Source: CAVVYV01 sp963818205 (lineage in GTDB: Bacteria; Actinomycetota; Thermoleophilia; Solirubrobacterales; 70-9). Taken from it: a stretch of 64,000 nucleotides of DNA. Of this stretch, positions 19,882 to 28,402 are shown one piece after another. A program made the translations under genes and the position numbers. Every line of letters starts with the position of its first letter. The stretch's first letter is position 1. The notes under the pieces were generated by a model. The model was not told the origin of the DNA and searched no databases. It saw nothing but the letters and a program-made list of their open reading frames with translations. The DNA lies in the NCBI GenBank assembly GCA_963818205.1, contig CAWFRG010000013.1:124001-188000 (forward strand), given 5' to 3'.

Positions 19882-21155
19882 CAGCCGCCCTCCACCTGAT
19901 CGAGCGCCTCGCCCTCGTTCGGCTCGCCGCCGACCCGCTTGGGCGCCGGGCCGGGACCAGCGTAAGCAGCGCCGCGCTCGGCAAGCTCCTGGGCACGCTC
20001 GCCCGCCTCGCGCTCCTCCTCACCGGGGTGGGGGTCGGGGGAGCGCTCGTCCACCGCGTACCAGCCGGGCACCTGCTCGCCGACCACGTAGAGGTGGTCG
20101 TAGAGCGATTCGAGTGGTGGCTCTGGAGAGGCGTCGGCGAACTCGACCGCCGCCAGTACCTCGGCCTCGGCCTGCTCGCGGATCTTCTCGACCTCCGCCT
20201 CGGAGATCACCTTCTCGTCGACCAGTCGCGCCGCGAAGGTCTCCACCGGGTCCTTCCGCTGCCATTCCTCGACCTCTTCCTTCTCGCGGTAGACCTCGGG
20301 GTCGGCGGCCGAGTGGCCCCGGAAGCGGTAGGTGAAGGCCTCGACCAGGGTCGGGGTCCGCTCTTCACGCGCCAGCCGGATGTGCTCGGCGACCGTCTCG
20401 CGAACCGCGAGCACGTCCATTCCGTCGACCCGCACGCCGGAGACCCCGAAGCCCTCGGCCTTGCGCGAGAGATCGGTGACCGCCGAGTGGCGTTCGACCG
20501 AGGTGCCCATGCCGTAGAGGTTGTTCTCGACCAGGAAGACGATCGGCAGGGACCAGAGCGCCGCCAGGTTCATCGTCTCGCCGAAGTTGCCGGTGTTGGA
20601 GGCGCCGTCGCCGAACATGCAGACGGTGACGTCGTCGGTGCCGCGGTAGTCGGAGGCGAGGCCGAGGCCGGCGGCGAGCGGCAGGTTGCCACCGACGATC
20701 CCGTAGCCGCCCATGAACCGCCGCTCGGCGTCGAAGATGTGCATCGAGCCGCCTCGCCCGCCCGAGGTCCCGTCGACGCGGCCGAACAGCTCCGCCATCA
20801 CCCGCTTCGGGTCCGTGCCTCGGGCGATCGCGTGCCCGTGGGTCCGGTAGGTGCCGATCAGATAGTCGCTCTCCTCCATCACCGAGGTGGTGCCGACGAT
20901 CGTCGCCTCCTCGCCGATCGCCAGGTGGAGAAAGCCGCCGGCCTTCGCCCGCTGGTATTGGCGCCCCGCCTCCTCCTCGAAGCGCCTGATCAGGGCCATC
21001 GTCGTCAGCAGCTCGACGGAGGTCTTCTTCGCCGGGAGCTTCAGCTTCTTGCCGGCCGGCGCCACGCCGTCCCGGCTCGCCGCAGCGTCCTTGGAAGCGC
21101 CCCGCTTGGCGCTTCGCTGCTTTTTTTGTCCGTCGGCCGTCTTGCTCTGCGCCAC
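19881..21155 (-). CDS. pdhA: 2-oxoacid dehydrogenase E1 alpha subunit (TPP-dependent)
   Basis: A 424-residue E1 alpha subunit that decarboxylates the 2-oxoacid and reductively acylates E2. The N-terminal 40 residues are Lys/Ala-rich and may be flexible. The core has LIRRFEEEAGRQYQ, GGFLHLAIGEEATIVG, YRTHGHAIARG, and the TPP/Mg motif GDGASNTGNFGETMN followed by VENNLYGMGTS. The phosphorylation-loop equivalent is FRGHSAADPEVYREKEE. The C-terminus is extended by about 60 Glu/Pro-rich residues beyond the usual end. The frame is intact. It is preceded by a run of 31-base repeats and the DsbA-like gene. Confidence 0.94.
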   Translation of the reverse strand: MAQSKTADGQKKQRSAKRGASKDAAASRDGVAPAGKKLKLPAKKTSVELLTTMALIRRFEEEAGRQYQRAKAGGFLHLAIGEEATIVGTTSVMEESDYLIGTYRTHGHAIARGTDPKRVMAELFGRVDGTSGGRGGSMHIFDAERRFMGGYGIVGGNLPLAAGLGLASDYRGTDDVTVCMFGDGASNTGNFGETMNLAALWSLPIVFLVENNLYGMGTSVERHSAVTDLSRKAEGFGVSGVRVDGMDVLAVRETVAEHIRLAREERTPTLVEAFTYRFRGHSAADPEVYREKEEVEEWQRKDPVETFAARLVDEKVISEAEVEKIREQAEAEVLAAVEFADASPEPPLESLYDHLYVVGEQVPGWYAVDERSPDPHPGEEEREAGERAQELAERGAAYAGPGPAPKRVGGEPNEGEALDQVEGG

Positions 21156-21235
21156 CTGCGTCAGCCTACTCCGGGGCAGGCTCCCGCTCAGCGAGGTTCC
21201 CCCCGCCTGGGGGCCAAGCCGATCCGGCCTCTGCC

Positions 21236-21331
21236 TGCCTCGATCAACGTACGGAGGCCGCCTGCGCCGCCTCGATCAATTACGGAGGCGGCTTTCGCCG
21301 CCTCGATCAACTACGGAGGCGGCTTTCGCCG
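21236..21331. repeat. Three tandem ~31-base repeats, each with a hairpin
   Basis: The units begin at 21237 (GCCTCGATCAACGTACGGAGGCC...), 21269 (GCCTCGATCAATTACGGAGGCGG...) and 21300 (GCCTCGATCAACTACGGAGGCGG...). The last two differ at one base, the first is more diverged, and a partial fourth start follows. Each unit carries the inverted repeat GAGGCGGCTTTCGCCGCCTC across its junction, so the array can form alternating stem-loops. It lies at the 3' end of the DsbA-like gene and supplies its last codons in the frame that stays open. Confidence 0.75.
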
Positions 21332-21908
21332 CCTCCTCGAGGCGGTCGTCGCCCCAGAAGAGCTGTCCGCCCACCGAGACCGTGGGGATGCCCTCGACCC
21401 CCAGCTCGATCGCCTCGTCGGTAGCCCGCTTCAGCTCCTCCTTCACCGATTTCGTCTCGATCCCCTTCAGCACTGCGTTGGGATGGAGCTCGCAGGCGGC
21501 GGCCGCCAAGAGCACGTTGTCGACCTCGTCCAGGCGTCTCCCCGCCGCGAAGGCCTGCCGGAAGGCGGCGAGGCTGAAGGAGACGACCCGGCCCGATTCC
21601 TTCGCATAGACGGCGGCTCGGATCGGGATCAGGCTGTAGCTCTCTCGGGGCCAGCCCTCGGCGTAACGGATTTCGGGCATTCCCCTCGCCGCGGCCCGGC
21701 GCCGAATCTCCTCCAGATCATCCGGATTCGGCCCATCGGGCTGCATCGACCACGGGGTCTTGCCGATCGCCTGGACCACGTGTCCGAAGGAGATCGGCTG
21801 CCACTCGGGCTGCTCCGCGCCCGCCTCCGCGAAGACTCCGCTGATCCGCTCCGCCGCCAGGTACGAGTAGGGCGAGCTGAAGTCGTAGTAGAAGATCGCC
21901 GCAGCTGC
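21276..21908 (-). CDS. DsbA-family thioredoxin-fold protein (HCCA isomerase-like), start not visible
   Basis: About 210 residues. From the first readable codons: IFYYDFSSPYSYLAAERI, a typical DsbA-family/2-hydroxychromene-2-carboxylate isomerase opening where the SPYS serine replaces a CxxC active site. Then WQPISFGHVVQAIGK, FSLAAFRQAFAAGRRLDEV, ELKRATDEAIELGVEGIPTVSVGG (cis-Pro loop) and QLFWGDDRLEEAAK. In-frame upstream is TGA at about 21916 with no ATG, GTG or TTG after it, so the start codon is probably damaged. The C-terminus runs through the tandem repeats. It sits between lpdA and pdhA in the same orientation. Without a CxxC it is more likely a GST-kappa/isomerase type than an oxidoreductase. 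Confidence 0.75.
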   Translation of the reverse strand, partial: AAAAIFYYDFSSPYSYLAAERISGVFAEAGAEQPEWQPISFGHVVQAIGKTPWSMQPDGPNPDDLEEIRRRAAARGMPEIRYAEGWPRESYSLIPIRAAVYAKESGRVVSFSLAAFRQAFAAGRRLDEVDNVLLAAAACELHPNAVLKGIETKSVKEELKRATDEAIELGVEGIPTVSVGGQLFWGDDRLEEAAKAASVVDRGGESRLRN

Positions 21909-22017
21909 TCCGGTTCAGTCAGCGGTGATCACGCCTCGAGGCGAGCTGCTCATCCTGATGACAGTAGACGGGTCGCGCAGGCGCGCGCCTCGGATCACGC
22001 CTGCGTGCGGCCTCGCT

Positions 22018-23386
22018 CTAACCGTGGATCGCCCAGCCGTCCACGGCCCGTGCGGCGTCGAGCACCGCCTCGGACATGGTCGGGTGGGGATGGACGATCC
22101 GGGCCAGCTCCGGATAGCCACCCTCCAGCTCAATCACGTCGACGAACTCGCTGATCATGTCGCAGGCGATATTCCCGACGATGTGGGCTCCAAGGATCTC
22201 CCCGTACTCCGGATCGCCGACGATCTTCACCAGACCCGCTCGGTCGTCGTAGACGACGGACGCCCCGGCGCCGCCCAGCTTGAACTTGCCCACCTTGATC
22301 TGGCGGCCCGTCTCCTTCGCCTCCTCCTCGGTCATGCCGACGCTCGCCACCTGCGGGTGGCAGAAGGTGGCACCGGGCACCAGCTCGACCTTGACGGGCT
22401 GGGTCGGCGCGCCGGCCGCCGTCTCGACCGCGACCACCCCCTCTTCCATCGCTTTGTGCGCCAGGGCCGGCCCGCGGACGAGGTCGCCGACCGCATAGAT
22501 GCCCTCGGCGGAAGTCCGCTGGTACTCGTCCACCTCGATCAGACCGCGCTCGCCCGTCTTCACGCCTGCGGCATCGAGGTTGAGGGGATCGATGTCGGGG
22601 CGGCGCCCACCCGCAATCGCCAGGTAGTCGGCCTTGATCTCCTTGTCGCCCGCCTTCACCTTGACCCCCGTCTTCTGCTCGGTGACGCCTTCGACCTTGG
22701 TGCCCAGCAACAGCTCCATGCCGTCCTTCTTGAACTGGCGCTCGACCACCCGCGCCATGTCCTTGTCCTCCAGCGGCAGCAGCTGATCGAGCATCTCGAC
22801 CAGCGTCACCTCCACCCCCATCCGGGCGTAGCCGGAGGCGATCTCGGCATCCGGAGGCGCCGGCGCCGGCGACGACCAGCGTCTTGGGCATCTTCTCGAG
22901 CGACCAGGCGTCCCAGGTGTCGATCACCCGCTCGGAGAAGTCGATTCCGGGAATTGAAAGCGCGACCGAGCCGGTGGCGAGCACGATCGCCTTCGCCTCG
23001 TGCGTCGTCGGAGCCGACCTTGACCTTGCCACCGCCGGCCAGCGATGCCTCTCCCTTGAGGAAGTCGACCTTGTTCTTGTTCCAGAGGAACTCGACGCCC
23101 TCCTCGAGCGTCTTCGAGACCCTGGCGCGGCGGGTCTGGACGGCGGGCCAGTCGATCGCCACGCCGCTCGCCTTGACCCCCAGGTCGGAGCCCTCCTCCT
23201 GCATCTGGGCGAAGACCTCGGCCGTGTGGAGGACCGTCTTGGCCGGGATGCAGGCGTAGTTGAGGCAGCGGCCGCCCGCCTTGTCGCGCTCGACCACAGC
23301 CGTCTTCTGACCGAGCTGGGCGGCGCGGATCGCCGCCACATAGCCACCGGGACCGCCTCCGATCACGATCACGTCGTAAGCCGCCA
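22018..23386 (-). CDS. lpdA: Dihydrolipoamide dehydrogenase (E3), frameshifted
   Basis: FAD flavoprotein that reoxidises dihydrolipoyl groups of E2 with NAD. The start is the ATG at 23386 (MAAYDVIVIGGGPGGYVAAI). The redox-active disulfide is in GGRCLNYACIPAKT, where position pattern CxxxxC is kept. The NAD-binding part has IVLATGSVALSIPGIDF, KTLVVAGAGASG and LVEMLDQLLPLEDKDM. The second FAD motif is GIYAVGDLVRGPALAHKAMEEG, and the C-terminal interface has the catalytic HPHPTMSEAV. Single-base shifts lie near 22990 and 22850. It belongs with the E1/E2 genes downstream in the same direction, separated by the DsbA-like gene. Confidence 0.93.
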
Positions 23387-23398
23387 TCCCGCGCGACT

Positions 23399-24005
23399 CT
23401 ATCGACCGGGGGGTTCGGGCATCTGGATCCTGGCCATTGCCCGGATCAGGAAGTAGAAGAGCGCCCCCGAGCCGAGCAGGAGCGCGGTGGTGGCGAGCGC
23501 CTGGAGGATGGTGGCGACCTGGACGAGCCCGAGGGCGCTCGCGAGCATCGTCAGGACGAGGACCATCTGGAAGCCGAGCACCGCCCAGTAGCGGGCGCGG
23601 TACATCCCCCAAGCCATCAGCCAGAGGACTGCGGCGAAGAAGATGATCGGCAGCGGCTCGGGGTCGCGGCCGCCGACCTCGACCCCGGCTGCGGCGAGCA
23701 CCGCCGAGACGGTGAAGACGATTGCCAGCAGCGCCGAGACGATCGCGCCCGCCGTCACCGCAGCCGGGCGCTCGCCCTCCGCAAGCGGTTTCAGCTGCGC
23801 CCTGCGCCTCCGCGTTTCGCTCCTCCGAGCGCCGCGCCATCCGCTCCTCGAAGCTCTCGGCCACGCCACTGGTGGCGCCGCCGCCGTTGGCAGGGCCGGT
23901 AGCGCCGCCGCCGTTGGCGGGCTCGCTGACCGGCTCCGGGGCCCGCCCCGCGGCGCGGCGCTTTCGCTTCCGGCGCTCTTCGCGCTTGCGCTCGCGGCTT
24001 CCCAT
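23399..24005 (-). CDS. Membrane protein with basic N-terminal tail, frameshifted
   Basis: The ATG at 24005 opens with an extremely basic stretch (MGSRERKREERRKRKRR), two Gly/Asn/Ala repeats (PANGGGATGPANGGGAT), an amphipathic segment (SFEERMARRSEERNAEAQ) and then, after a shift near 23800, four hydrophobic helices (TAGAIVSALLAIVFTVSAVL, PLPIIFFAAVLWLMAWGMY, LGFQMVLVLTMLASALGLV, ALLLGSGALFYFLIRAM). The C-terminus is Pro/Gly-rich. No known domain is recognised. It lies between thiE and lpdA with gaps of 7 and 12 bases, so it is part of the same run. Confidence 0.6.
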
Positions 24006-24012
24006 CAGCCCT

Positions 24013-24706
24013 CTACTTCGCCGCTTCCAGCGCGTCGACCAGTGCCCGCGCTGCTGCCCGCGGGGTCGCCGGCATCCTTGATCGCCCGCACCACGCAGAT
24101 CCGGCGCGCTCCCGCTCCGACCGCCTCGGCGACGTTCTCGGTGTCGATCCCGCCGATCGCGAACCAGGGCACGGTCGCGATCTCGAGCGGCCTCGCCGAC
24201 CAGCTCGAGGCCGGTCGCCGGCCGCCCCTCCTTGGTCGGCGTCTCCCAGATCGGCCCGACGCTGATGTAGTCGACTGGCTGCTCGGCCGCCGCCTCTATC
24301 TGTTCGCGCGAGTGGGTGGAGAGACCGATGATCGCCTCGGGGCCGAGGATCTGGCGGGCCTCGGCGGGGGTGATGTCCTCCTGGCCAACATGGACGCCGT
24401 CGGCGAGCAGCTCCGCGGCGAGGTGCGGATCGTCGTTGACGATGAAGAGTGCGCCGTAGGTGTCGGCAAGGCGCCGAAAGGTCTGGCCGGAGCGCTCGAC
24501 CGCGTTCCTCGGGCTCTCGCGGTCGCGCAGCTCGACCATTCCCACCCCTCCAGTGAGGGCCGCCCGCAGCAGCGGCTCGGGGTCCTGGCCGAGCGGGCGG
24601 GCATCGCAGACGAAGTAGAGGCGCGCCCAGTCGAGCCGCTGGCGCCGCAGCGGGCCGATCCCCTCCGGAGGCGCGGGACGCGTCGGGTCGAGATTGCGTC
24701 GCTCAC
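24013..24706 (-). CDS. thiE: Thiamine-phosphate synthase, frameshifted
   Basis: Joins HMP-diphosphate with the thiazole phosphate to give thiamine phosphate. Motifs: ARLYFVCDARPLG, GGVGMVELRDRESPRN, LFIVNDDPHLAAELLADGVHVGQED, IIGLSTHSREQIEAA, DYISVGPIWETPTKEGRPATGLEL and VPWFAIGGIDTENV (GGI diphosphate-binding loop). The best start is GTG 24706, which needs an indel near 24670 to reach the catalytic frame; further shifts occur near 24190 and 24050, after which LVDALEAAK ends at the TAG 24013. It is divergent from the TPP riboswitch and thiO, so it is not under the visible riboswitch. It heads the run that ends in the TPP-dependent dehydrogenase genes. Confidence 0.88.
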
Positions 24707-24742
24707 CGCGGCCAAGCCTAGATCACGTGCATCACCGGGGTA

Positions 24743-24852
24743 CGATGAGTGGAGATACGGGAGCCCACCAGGGCTGAGAGGGCGGCTGAAGCGCCGCCGA
24801 CCGTCGGAACCTGATCCGGGTAATGCCGGCGCAGGGAGGTTGGAGCGCATCG
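24743..24852 (+). promoter_or_regulatory. TPP riboswitch (THI element)
   Basis: Classic THI-box sequence: GGGAGCCC-ACCA-GGGCTGAGAGGGCGG, a variable GC stem (GGCGGC TGAA GCGCCGCC), then GAACCTGATCCGGGTAATGCCGGCGCAGGGA. The CTGAGA and CTGATC...GGGTAATGCC...GCAGGGA segments are the pyrimidine- and pyrophosphate-binding helices. The outer stem may be CGATG/CATCG at the stated ends. It lies 62 bases upstream of the thiO start and would switch off thiO-thiSG when TPP is abundant. Confidence 0.95.
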
Positions 24853-24914
24853 GCCGTCCACACGAAACGGGTTGCTCCTCGGCTTCGCCTGCGGAGCACC
24901 CTCGCATAGCGGCG

Positions 24915-26074
24915 ATGACAGCAACGAACGAGAACTCATATGACGCCCTGATCGTCGGAGCCGGCGTGATCGGCCTCGCCTGCGCCTGGCGGGCGGCCCG
25001 GGCGGGCGCCCGCGTCTGCGTGCTCGAGCGCGAGTACCCGGCGGCGGGCGCCACCGGGGTCGCCGCCGGGATGCTGGCGCCGGTCGGCGAGGCCTCCTGG
25101 GGGGAGGAGACCCTGCTCTCGCTCAACCTCGATTCTCTGCGCCGTTGGCCGGATTTCGCGAGCGAGCTGGAGGCCGATGCCGGCGAGCAGGTCGGTTACG
25201 CCGAATGCGGCGCGCTCCACGTCGCCCTCGACCGGGACGAGGCCGAGGCGCTTCGCCGCAGGCACGACCTCCACCGGCGCCTCGGGCTCGCGTCCGAATG
25301 GCTGCGCGGCAGCGACTGCCGCCGGGTGGAGCCGGGCCTGGCGACAGCCGTCCGTGGCGGCGTTCACGCCCGCGATGAGGCCGCGGTCGATCCCCGCAGG
25401 CTCGCCGGCGGCCCTGCTCGCCGCCCTCGAGCGGCGCGGCGTCCCGGTCGAGGCGGGCGCCGAGGTGGTCGCGGCGGAGCGGGATTCCGGGTCCTGGCGC
25501 CTGACCACCGCCGACGGGCGCCAGCTTGCCGCCCCGATCGTGGTGATCGCCTCCGGAGCGTGGTCGGCCGCCGACTGGCTTCCGGTCGAGGCGCGGTTGC
25601 CCGTGCGACCGGTGAAGGGGGAGATCCTCACCCTCAGGGGCGCTCCCGATGAGCCCGTCTGCGCGGGGATCGTCGCCGGAGAGCGCGTCTACGTCGTCCC
25701 TCGCGGGGACGGGCGCCTGATCGTCGGTGCCACGGTCGAGGAGGCCGGGTTCGATGCCACGGTGACGGCGGGGGGAGTCCACGAGCTCCTCCGCGAGGCC
25801 TACCGGTTGCTGCCCGAGATCGCCGAGCTGGAGCTTGCCGAGACAGGCGCCGGAGTCCGCCCCGGCACCCCCGACAACGCCCCCCTGATCGGCCGCGCCG
25901 CGCGAGGGGCTGATCGCCGCCACCGGCCACTTCCGCAACGGGATCCTCCAGGCACCGGTGACCGCCGACTCAGTGGCCGCGCTGCTCGACGGTAAGGAGC
26001 CCCCGCACGATCTCGATCCCTTCTCACCGCTGCGCTTCATCTCCAAGACGGCGGTTGCGGAGGAGGTCCGATGA
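24915..26074 (+). CDS. thiO: Glycine oxidase ThiO, frameshifted
   Basis: FAD amine oxidase that oxidises glycine to the imine (dehydroglycine) used by ThiG for thiazole synthesis. ATG 24915 starts MTATNENSYDALIVGAGVIGLACAWRA, with the GxGxxG dinucleotide-binding loop. Then CVLEREYPAAGATGVAAGMLAP, a substrate domain (RLPVRPVKGEILTL, VYVVPRGDGRLIVGATVE) and the C-terminal FAD contact RPGTPDNAPLIGRA followed by TGHFRNGILQAPVTA. Shifts are near 25400 and 25900. The stop TGA overlaps the thiSG ATG (ATGA), so translation is coupled. The TPP riboswitch lies upstream. Confidence 0.92.
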
Positions 26075-27048
26075 CCGTTGAGCTCAACGGGCGCCCGGTG
26101 GAGCTCCCCGACGGAGCCACGGTCGCCGCCATGGTCGAGCTCTCCGGAGCGGCCCCCGAGGGTCGCGGCGTCGCGGTCGCCGTCGACGGCGACGTCGTTC
26201 CCCGGAGCGAGTGGGGCGCAACCACTCTCGCCGAGGGCCAGAGCGTCGAGGTGTTGGCGGCGATCCAGGGTGGCGCCGCGGATGGATTCGAGCTGGGCGG
26301 GCGCAGCTGGGGCTCTCGCCTGATCGTCGGCAGCGGCGGCTTCCGCTCTCTGGAGCAGATGGAGCAGGCCCTGATTGCCTCGGGGACCGAGATCGTCACC
26401 GTCGCCCTGCGCCGGGTGGACACCGAGATGGAGGGGTCGGTGCTCGACCTGATCCGCCGCCTGGGGCTGTTCGCTCTTCCCAATACGGCGGGCTGCTACA
26501 CGGCCCGCGACGCCGTCCGCACCGCGCGCCTCGCCCGGGAGGCCTTCGAGACCGACTGGGTGAAGCTCGAGGTGATCGGCGACGACCGGACTCTGTTTCC
26601 CGATGCGGTCGAGCTGGTGGCGGCGGCCGAGACCCTCGTCGACGAGGGGTTCACGGTGCTCCCCTACACCAACGACGACCCGATCCTCGCCCGCCGGCTC
26701 GAGGAGGTCGGCTGCGCTGCGGTGATGCCGCTCGGCTCGCCGATCGGCTCCGGGATGGGAATCCGCAACCCCTACAACGTGCAGATCATCGCCGAGCGCT
26801 CCGGGGTGCCGGTGATCCTCGACGCCGGGATCGGCACCGCCTCCGACGCCGCCCTGGCGATGGAGCTGGGCTGCGACGGGGTGCTCTTGGCGAGCTCGGT
26901 TTCCCGGGCTGAGGACCCCGCCGGGATGGCGACGGCGATGCGCGCTGCGGTCGAGGCCGGCTACGCGGCGCGGCTTGCCGGCCGGATCCCGCGCCGGCTG
27001 CACGCCGAGGCCTCGACCCCGGTGGAGGGCACCCCGGATCTCAGCTAG
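26071..27048 (+). CDS. thiG: ThiS-ThiG fusion: sulfur carrier and thiazole synthase
   Basis: A 325-residue fusion. Residues 1-68 are ThiS (ubiquitin fold; MTVELNGRPVELPDGAT, VAVDGDVVPRSEW, VLAAIQGG), whose Gly67-Gly68 is normally the free C-terminus that is thiocarboxylated. Residues 70-325 are ThiG, a TIM-barrel with the Schiff-base lysine in DWVKLEVIGD and the phosphate-binding loops LPNTAGCYTA, MPLGSPIGSG, PVILDAGIGTASDAALAMELG and GVLLASSVSRAEDP. The frame is intact. The GG is followed directly by AADGFELGG with no stop, so the sulfur carrier tail is internal. Such fusions are annotated in other genomes; processing to free the tail is possible but not shown by sequence. Confidence 0.95.
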   Translation: MTVELNGRPVELPDGATVAAMVELSGAAPEGRGVAVAVDGDVVPRSEWGATTLAEGQSVEVLAAIQGGAADGFELGGRSWGSRLIVGSGGFRSLEQMEQALIASGTEIVTVALRRVDTEMEGSVLDLIRRLGLFALPNTAGCYTARDAVRTARLAREAFETDWVKLEVIGDDRTLFPDAVELVAAAETLVDEGFTVLPYTNDDPILARRLEEVGCAAVMPLGSPIGSGMGIRNPYNVQIIAERSGVPVILDAGIGTASDAALAMELGCDGVLLASSVSRAEDPAGMATAMRAAVEAGYAARLAGRIPRRLHAEASTPVEGTPDLS

Positions 27049-27056
27049 TGCGGCTT

Positions 27057-27665
27057 CTACTCGTCGGTGTGGCGGCCGCCGCGCCGGCCGGTGACGTTGT
27101 CGACCGCCTCTCCGACCGCCCCGAGCATCCAGAAGGCCCCGTGCGCCGCGCGTCCGAGCAGGGAGGAGTCGAGGGGCGCTGCCGCGCGCTCGGGCGAGTC
27201 CCCGAGCGACGCCGCGGCTACCCGTACGGCCTCGACCTCGGGCCGAATCGATGCTTCCCATTCGTGGCAGAAGGAGGCGAGCTCCTGGTCGCCGCGGGAG
27301 GCCGCGAGGGCGCCGAGCTGCCCGAGCAGCGTCGCGACGTGCTCGATATCCAGGACGGCGACCCGCATCACCATCCCGGTGTCGGCGGAGCGGTCCGTGA
27401 TCACGCTGCGAAGGTCGCCCATTCGCGCCCCCAGGCCCAATGCCATCGGCCCTCCGTACAGCCCATAGCGCTCGGTCTCGGTCGGCAGCGCGACGAGCAG
27501 CTTCTCGACACGGTCCCGGCCCCGGTCGAGCACCTCGGCGTACGGGGTTCCCTCGAGAGCCGAGATCAAGCGCTTCCAGCGGTTGACGAGCTGCCGCGAG
27601 GAGACGTAGAGCTCGCGGTACGCGCGGTGCTCAGCCGGGTGGAGCCGGCTTCGATCGTCGCCCAT
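27057..27665 (-). CDS. Conserved helical protein of unknown function
   Basis: A 202-residue protein starting at ATG 27665 (MGDDRSRLHPAEHRAYREL). It is mostly alpha-helical: LYVSSRQLVNRWKRLISALEG, YAEVLDRGRDRVEKLLVAL, then a GLYGGPMALGLGARMGDLR loop, a long helix pair (MRVAVLDIEHVATLLGQLGALA, ELASFCHEWEASIRPEVEAV) and a C-terminal hydrophobic AHGAFWMLGAVGEAVDNV. No catalytic motif is recognised. It is convergent with thiSG (8-base gap) and lies downstream of udgX on the same strand. Confidence 0.6.
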   Translation of the reverse strand: MGDDRSRLHPAEHRAYRELYVSSRQLVNRWKRLISALEGTPYAEVLDRGRDRVEKLLVALPTETERYGLYGGPMALGLGARMGDLRSVITDRSADTGMVMRVAVLDIEHVATLLGQLGALAASRGDQELASFCHEWEASIRPEVEAVRVAAASLGDSPERAAAPLDSSLLGRAAHGAFWMLGAVGEAVDNVTGRRGGRHTDE

Positions 27666-27687
27666 GCGCGGAGTATCCCCTGAGGCG

Positions 27688-28338
27688 TCAGCTGCCGTCG
27701 AGGCGCTGGCGCACCTTGCGCAGGTCGTCGACCACCATCCGCATCGCATCGTCGCGATCCTTGTCGGTGGCGCGCAGGACGGCGGAGGGGTGCAGGGTTG
27801 CGGTGGTCAGCCGGCCGAGCTCCGAGGTGACGAAGCGGCCGTGGTCCTTCATCACCCGGTACTTCGGGCCCATCACGGCCTTCACCGCGGTCGCCCCGAG
27901 GCAGACCAGCACCTCGGGATCGACGATCTCGATCTCGCTCTCGACCCACGGCGCGCAGGCCTTGATCTCCTCTGCCTTCGGGGTCTGGTGGATTCGGCGC
28001 TTGCCTCGCGGGGTCCACTTGAAGTGCTTGACCACGTTGGTGACGTAGGCGTCGCCACGATCGATCTCGGCCTCCTCCAGCGCCTGGTCGAGGATCCGGC
28101 CGGCGGGCCCGACGAAAGGCCTCCCCTCGAGGTCCTCCCGGTCGCCCGGCTGCTCGCCGACGAGCATCACCCGCGCTCGCTTCATCCCCTCCCCGAAGAC
28201 GGTCTGGGTGGCGTTCTCCCAGAGGGGACACGCCCGGCAATCGGCGGCGGCCTCGCGGAGCGACTTCAGGGTCGGTCGCTGTGGGATCAGGTCGATCGCG
28301 GAACTGGATCCCTCGCCGGTCAGCGGCAGCTGCCTCAC
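27688..28338 (-). CDS. udgX: UdgX-type uracil-DNA glycosylase (family 4-like, crosslinking)
   Basis: A 216-residue protein from GTG 28338. It has the family-4 4Fe-4S pattern cysteines (CRACPLW near the N-terminus and a Cys near ACAPWVES), the catalytic-loop motif GEQPGDREDLEGRPFVGPAG, the UdgX signature loop KRRIHQTP preceded by FKWTPRG, and the C-terminal LHPSAVLRA. The KRRIH histidine is, in the characterised mycobacterial enzyme, the residue that forms a covalent bond with the abasic sugar after uracil removal. The frame is intact. It is divergent from the intein-containing radical SAM gene; the 64-base gap holds an SOS box, so both could be damage-regulated. Confidence 0.93.
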   Translation of the reverse strand: MRQLPLTGEGSSSAIDLIPQRPTLKSLREAAADCRACPLWENATQTVFGEGMKRARVMLVGEQPGDREDLEGRPFVGPAGRILDQALEEAEIDRGDAYVTNVVKHFKWTPRGKRRIHQTPKAEEIKACAPWVESEIEIVDPEVLVCLGATAVKAVMGPKYRVMKDHGRFVTSELGRLTTATLHPSAVLRATDKDRDDAMRMVVDDLRKVRQRLDGS

Positions 28339-28388
28339 GGTTGACTCCTACCCTTCGTTACACGAGTACAGTCGGGCCGACCACTATG

Positions 28389-28402
28389 GGAACATATGTT
28401 CG
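28389..28402. promoter_or_regulatory. LexA (SOS) box between udgX and the radical SAM gene
   Basis: The sequence gGAACATATGTTCg has perfect palindromic half-sites GAAC and GTTC with four bases between, matching the Gram-positive/actinobacterial LexA consensus (C)GAACnnnnGTTC(G). It ends one base before the ATG at 28403 and 51 bases before the udgX start on the other strand. Its position suggests that the radical SAM transcript starts at or very near its ATG. An identical core occurs at 35159-35172. Confidence 0.8.

Noticed and set aside
21236..21331. CRISPR-like array
   Set aside because: The units abut without unique spacers and number only three, so this is a tandem repeat, not a CRISPR.
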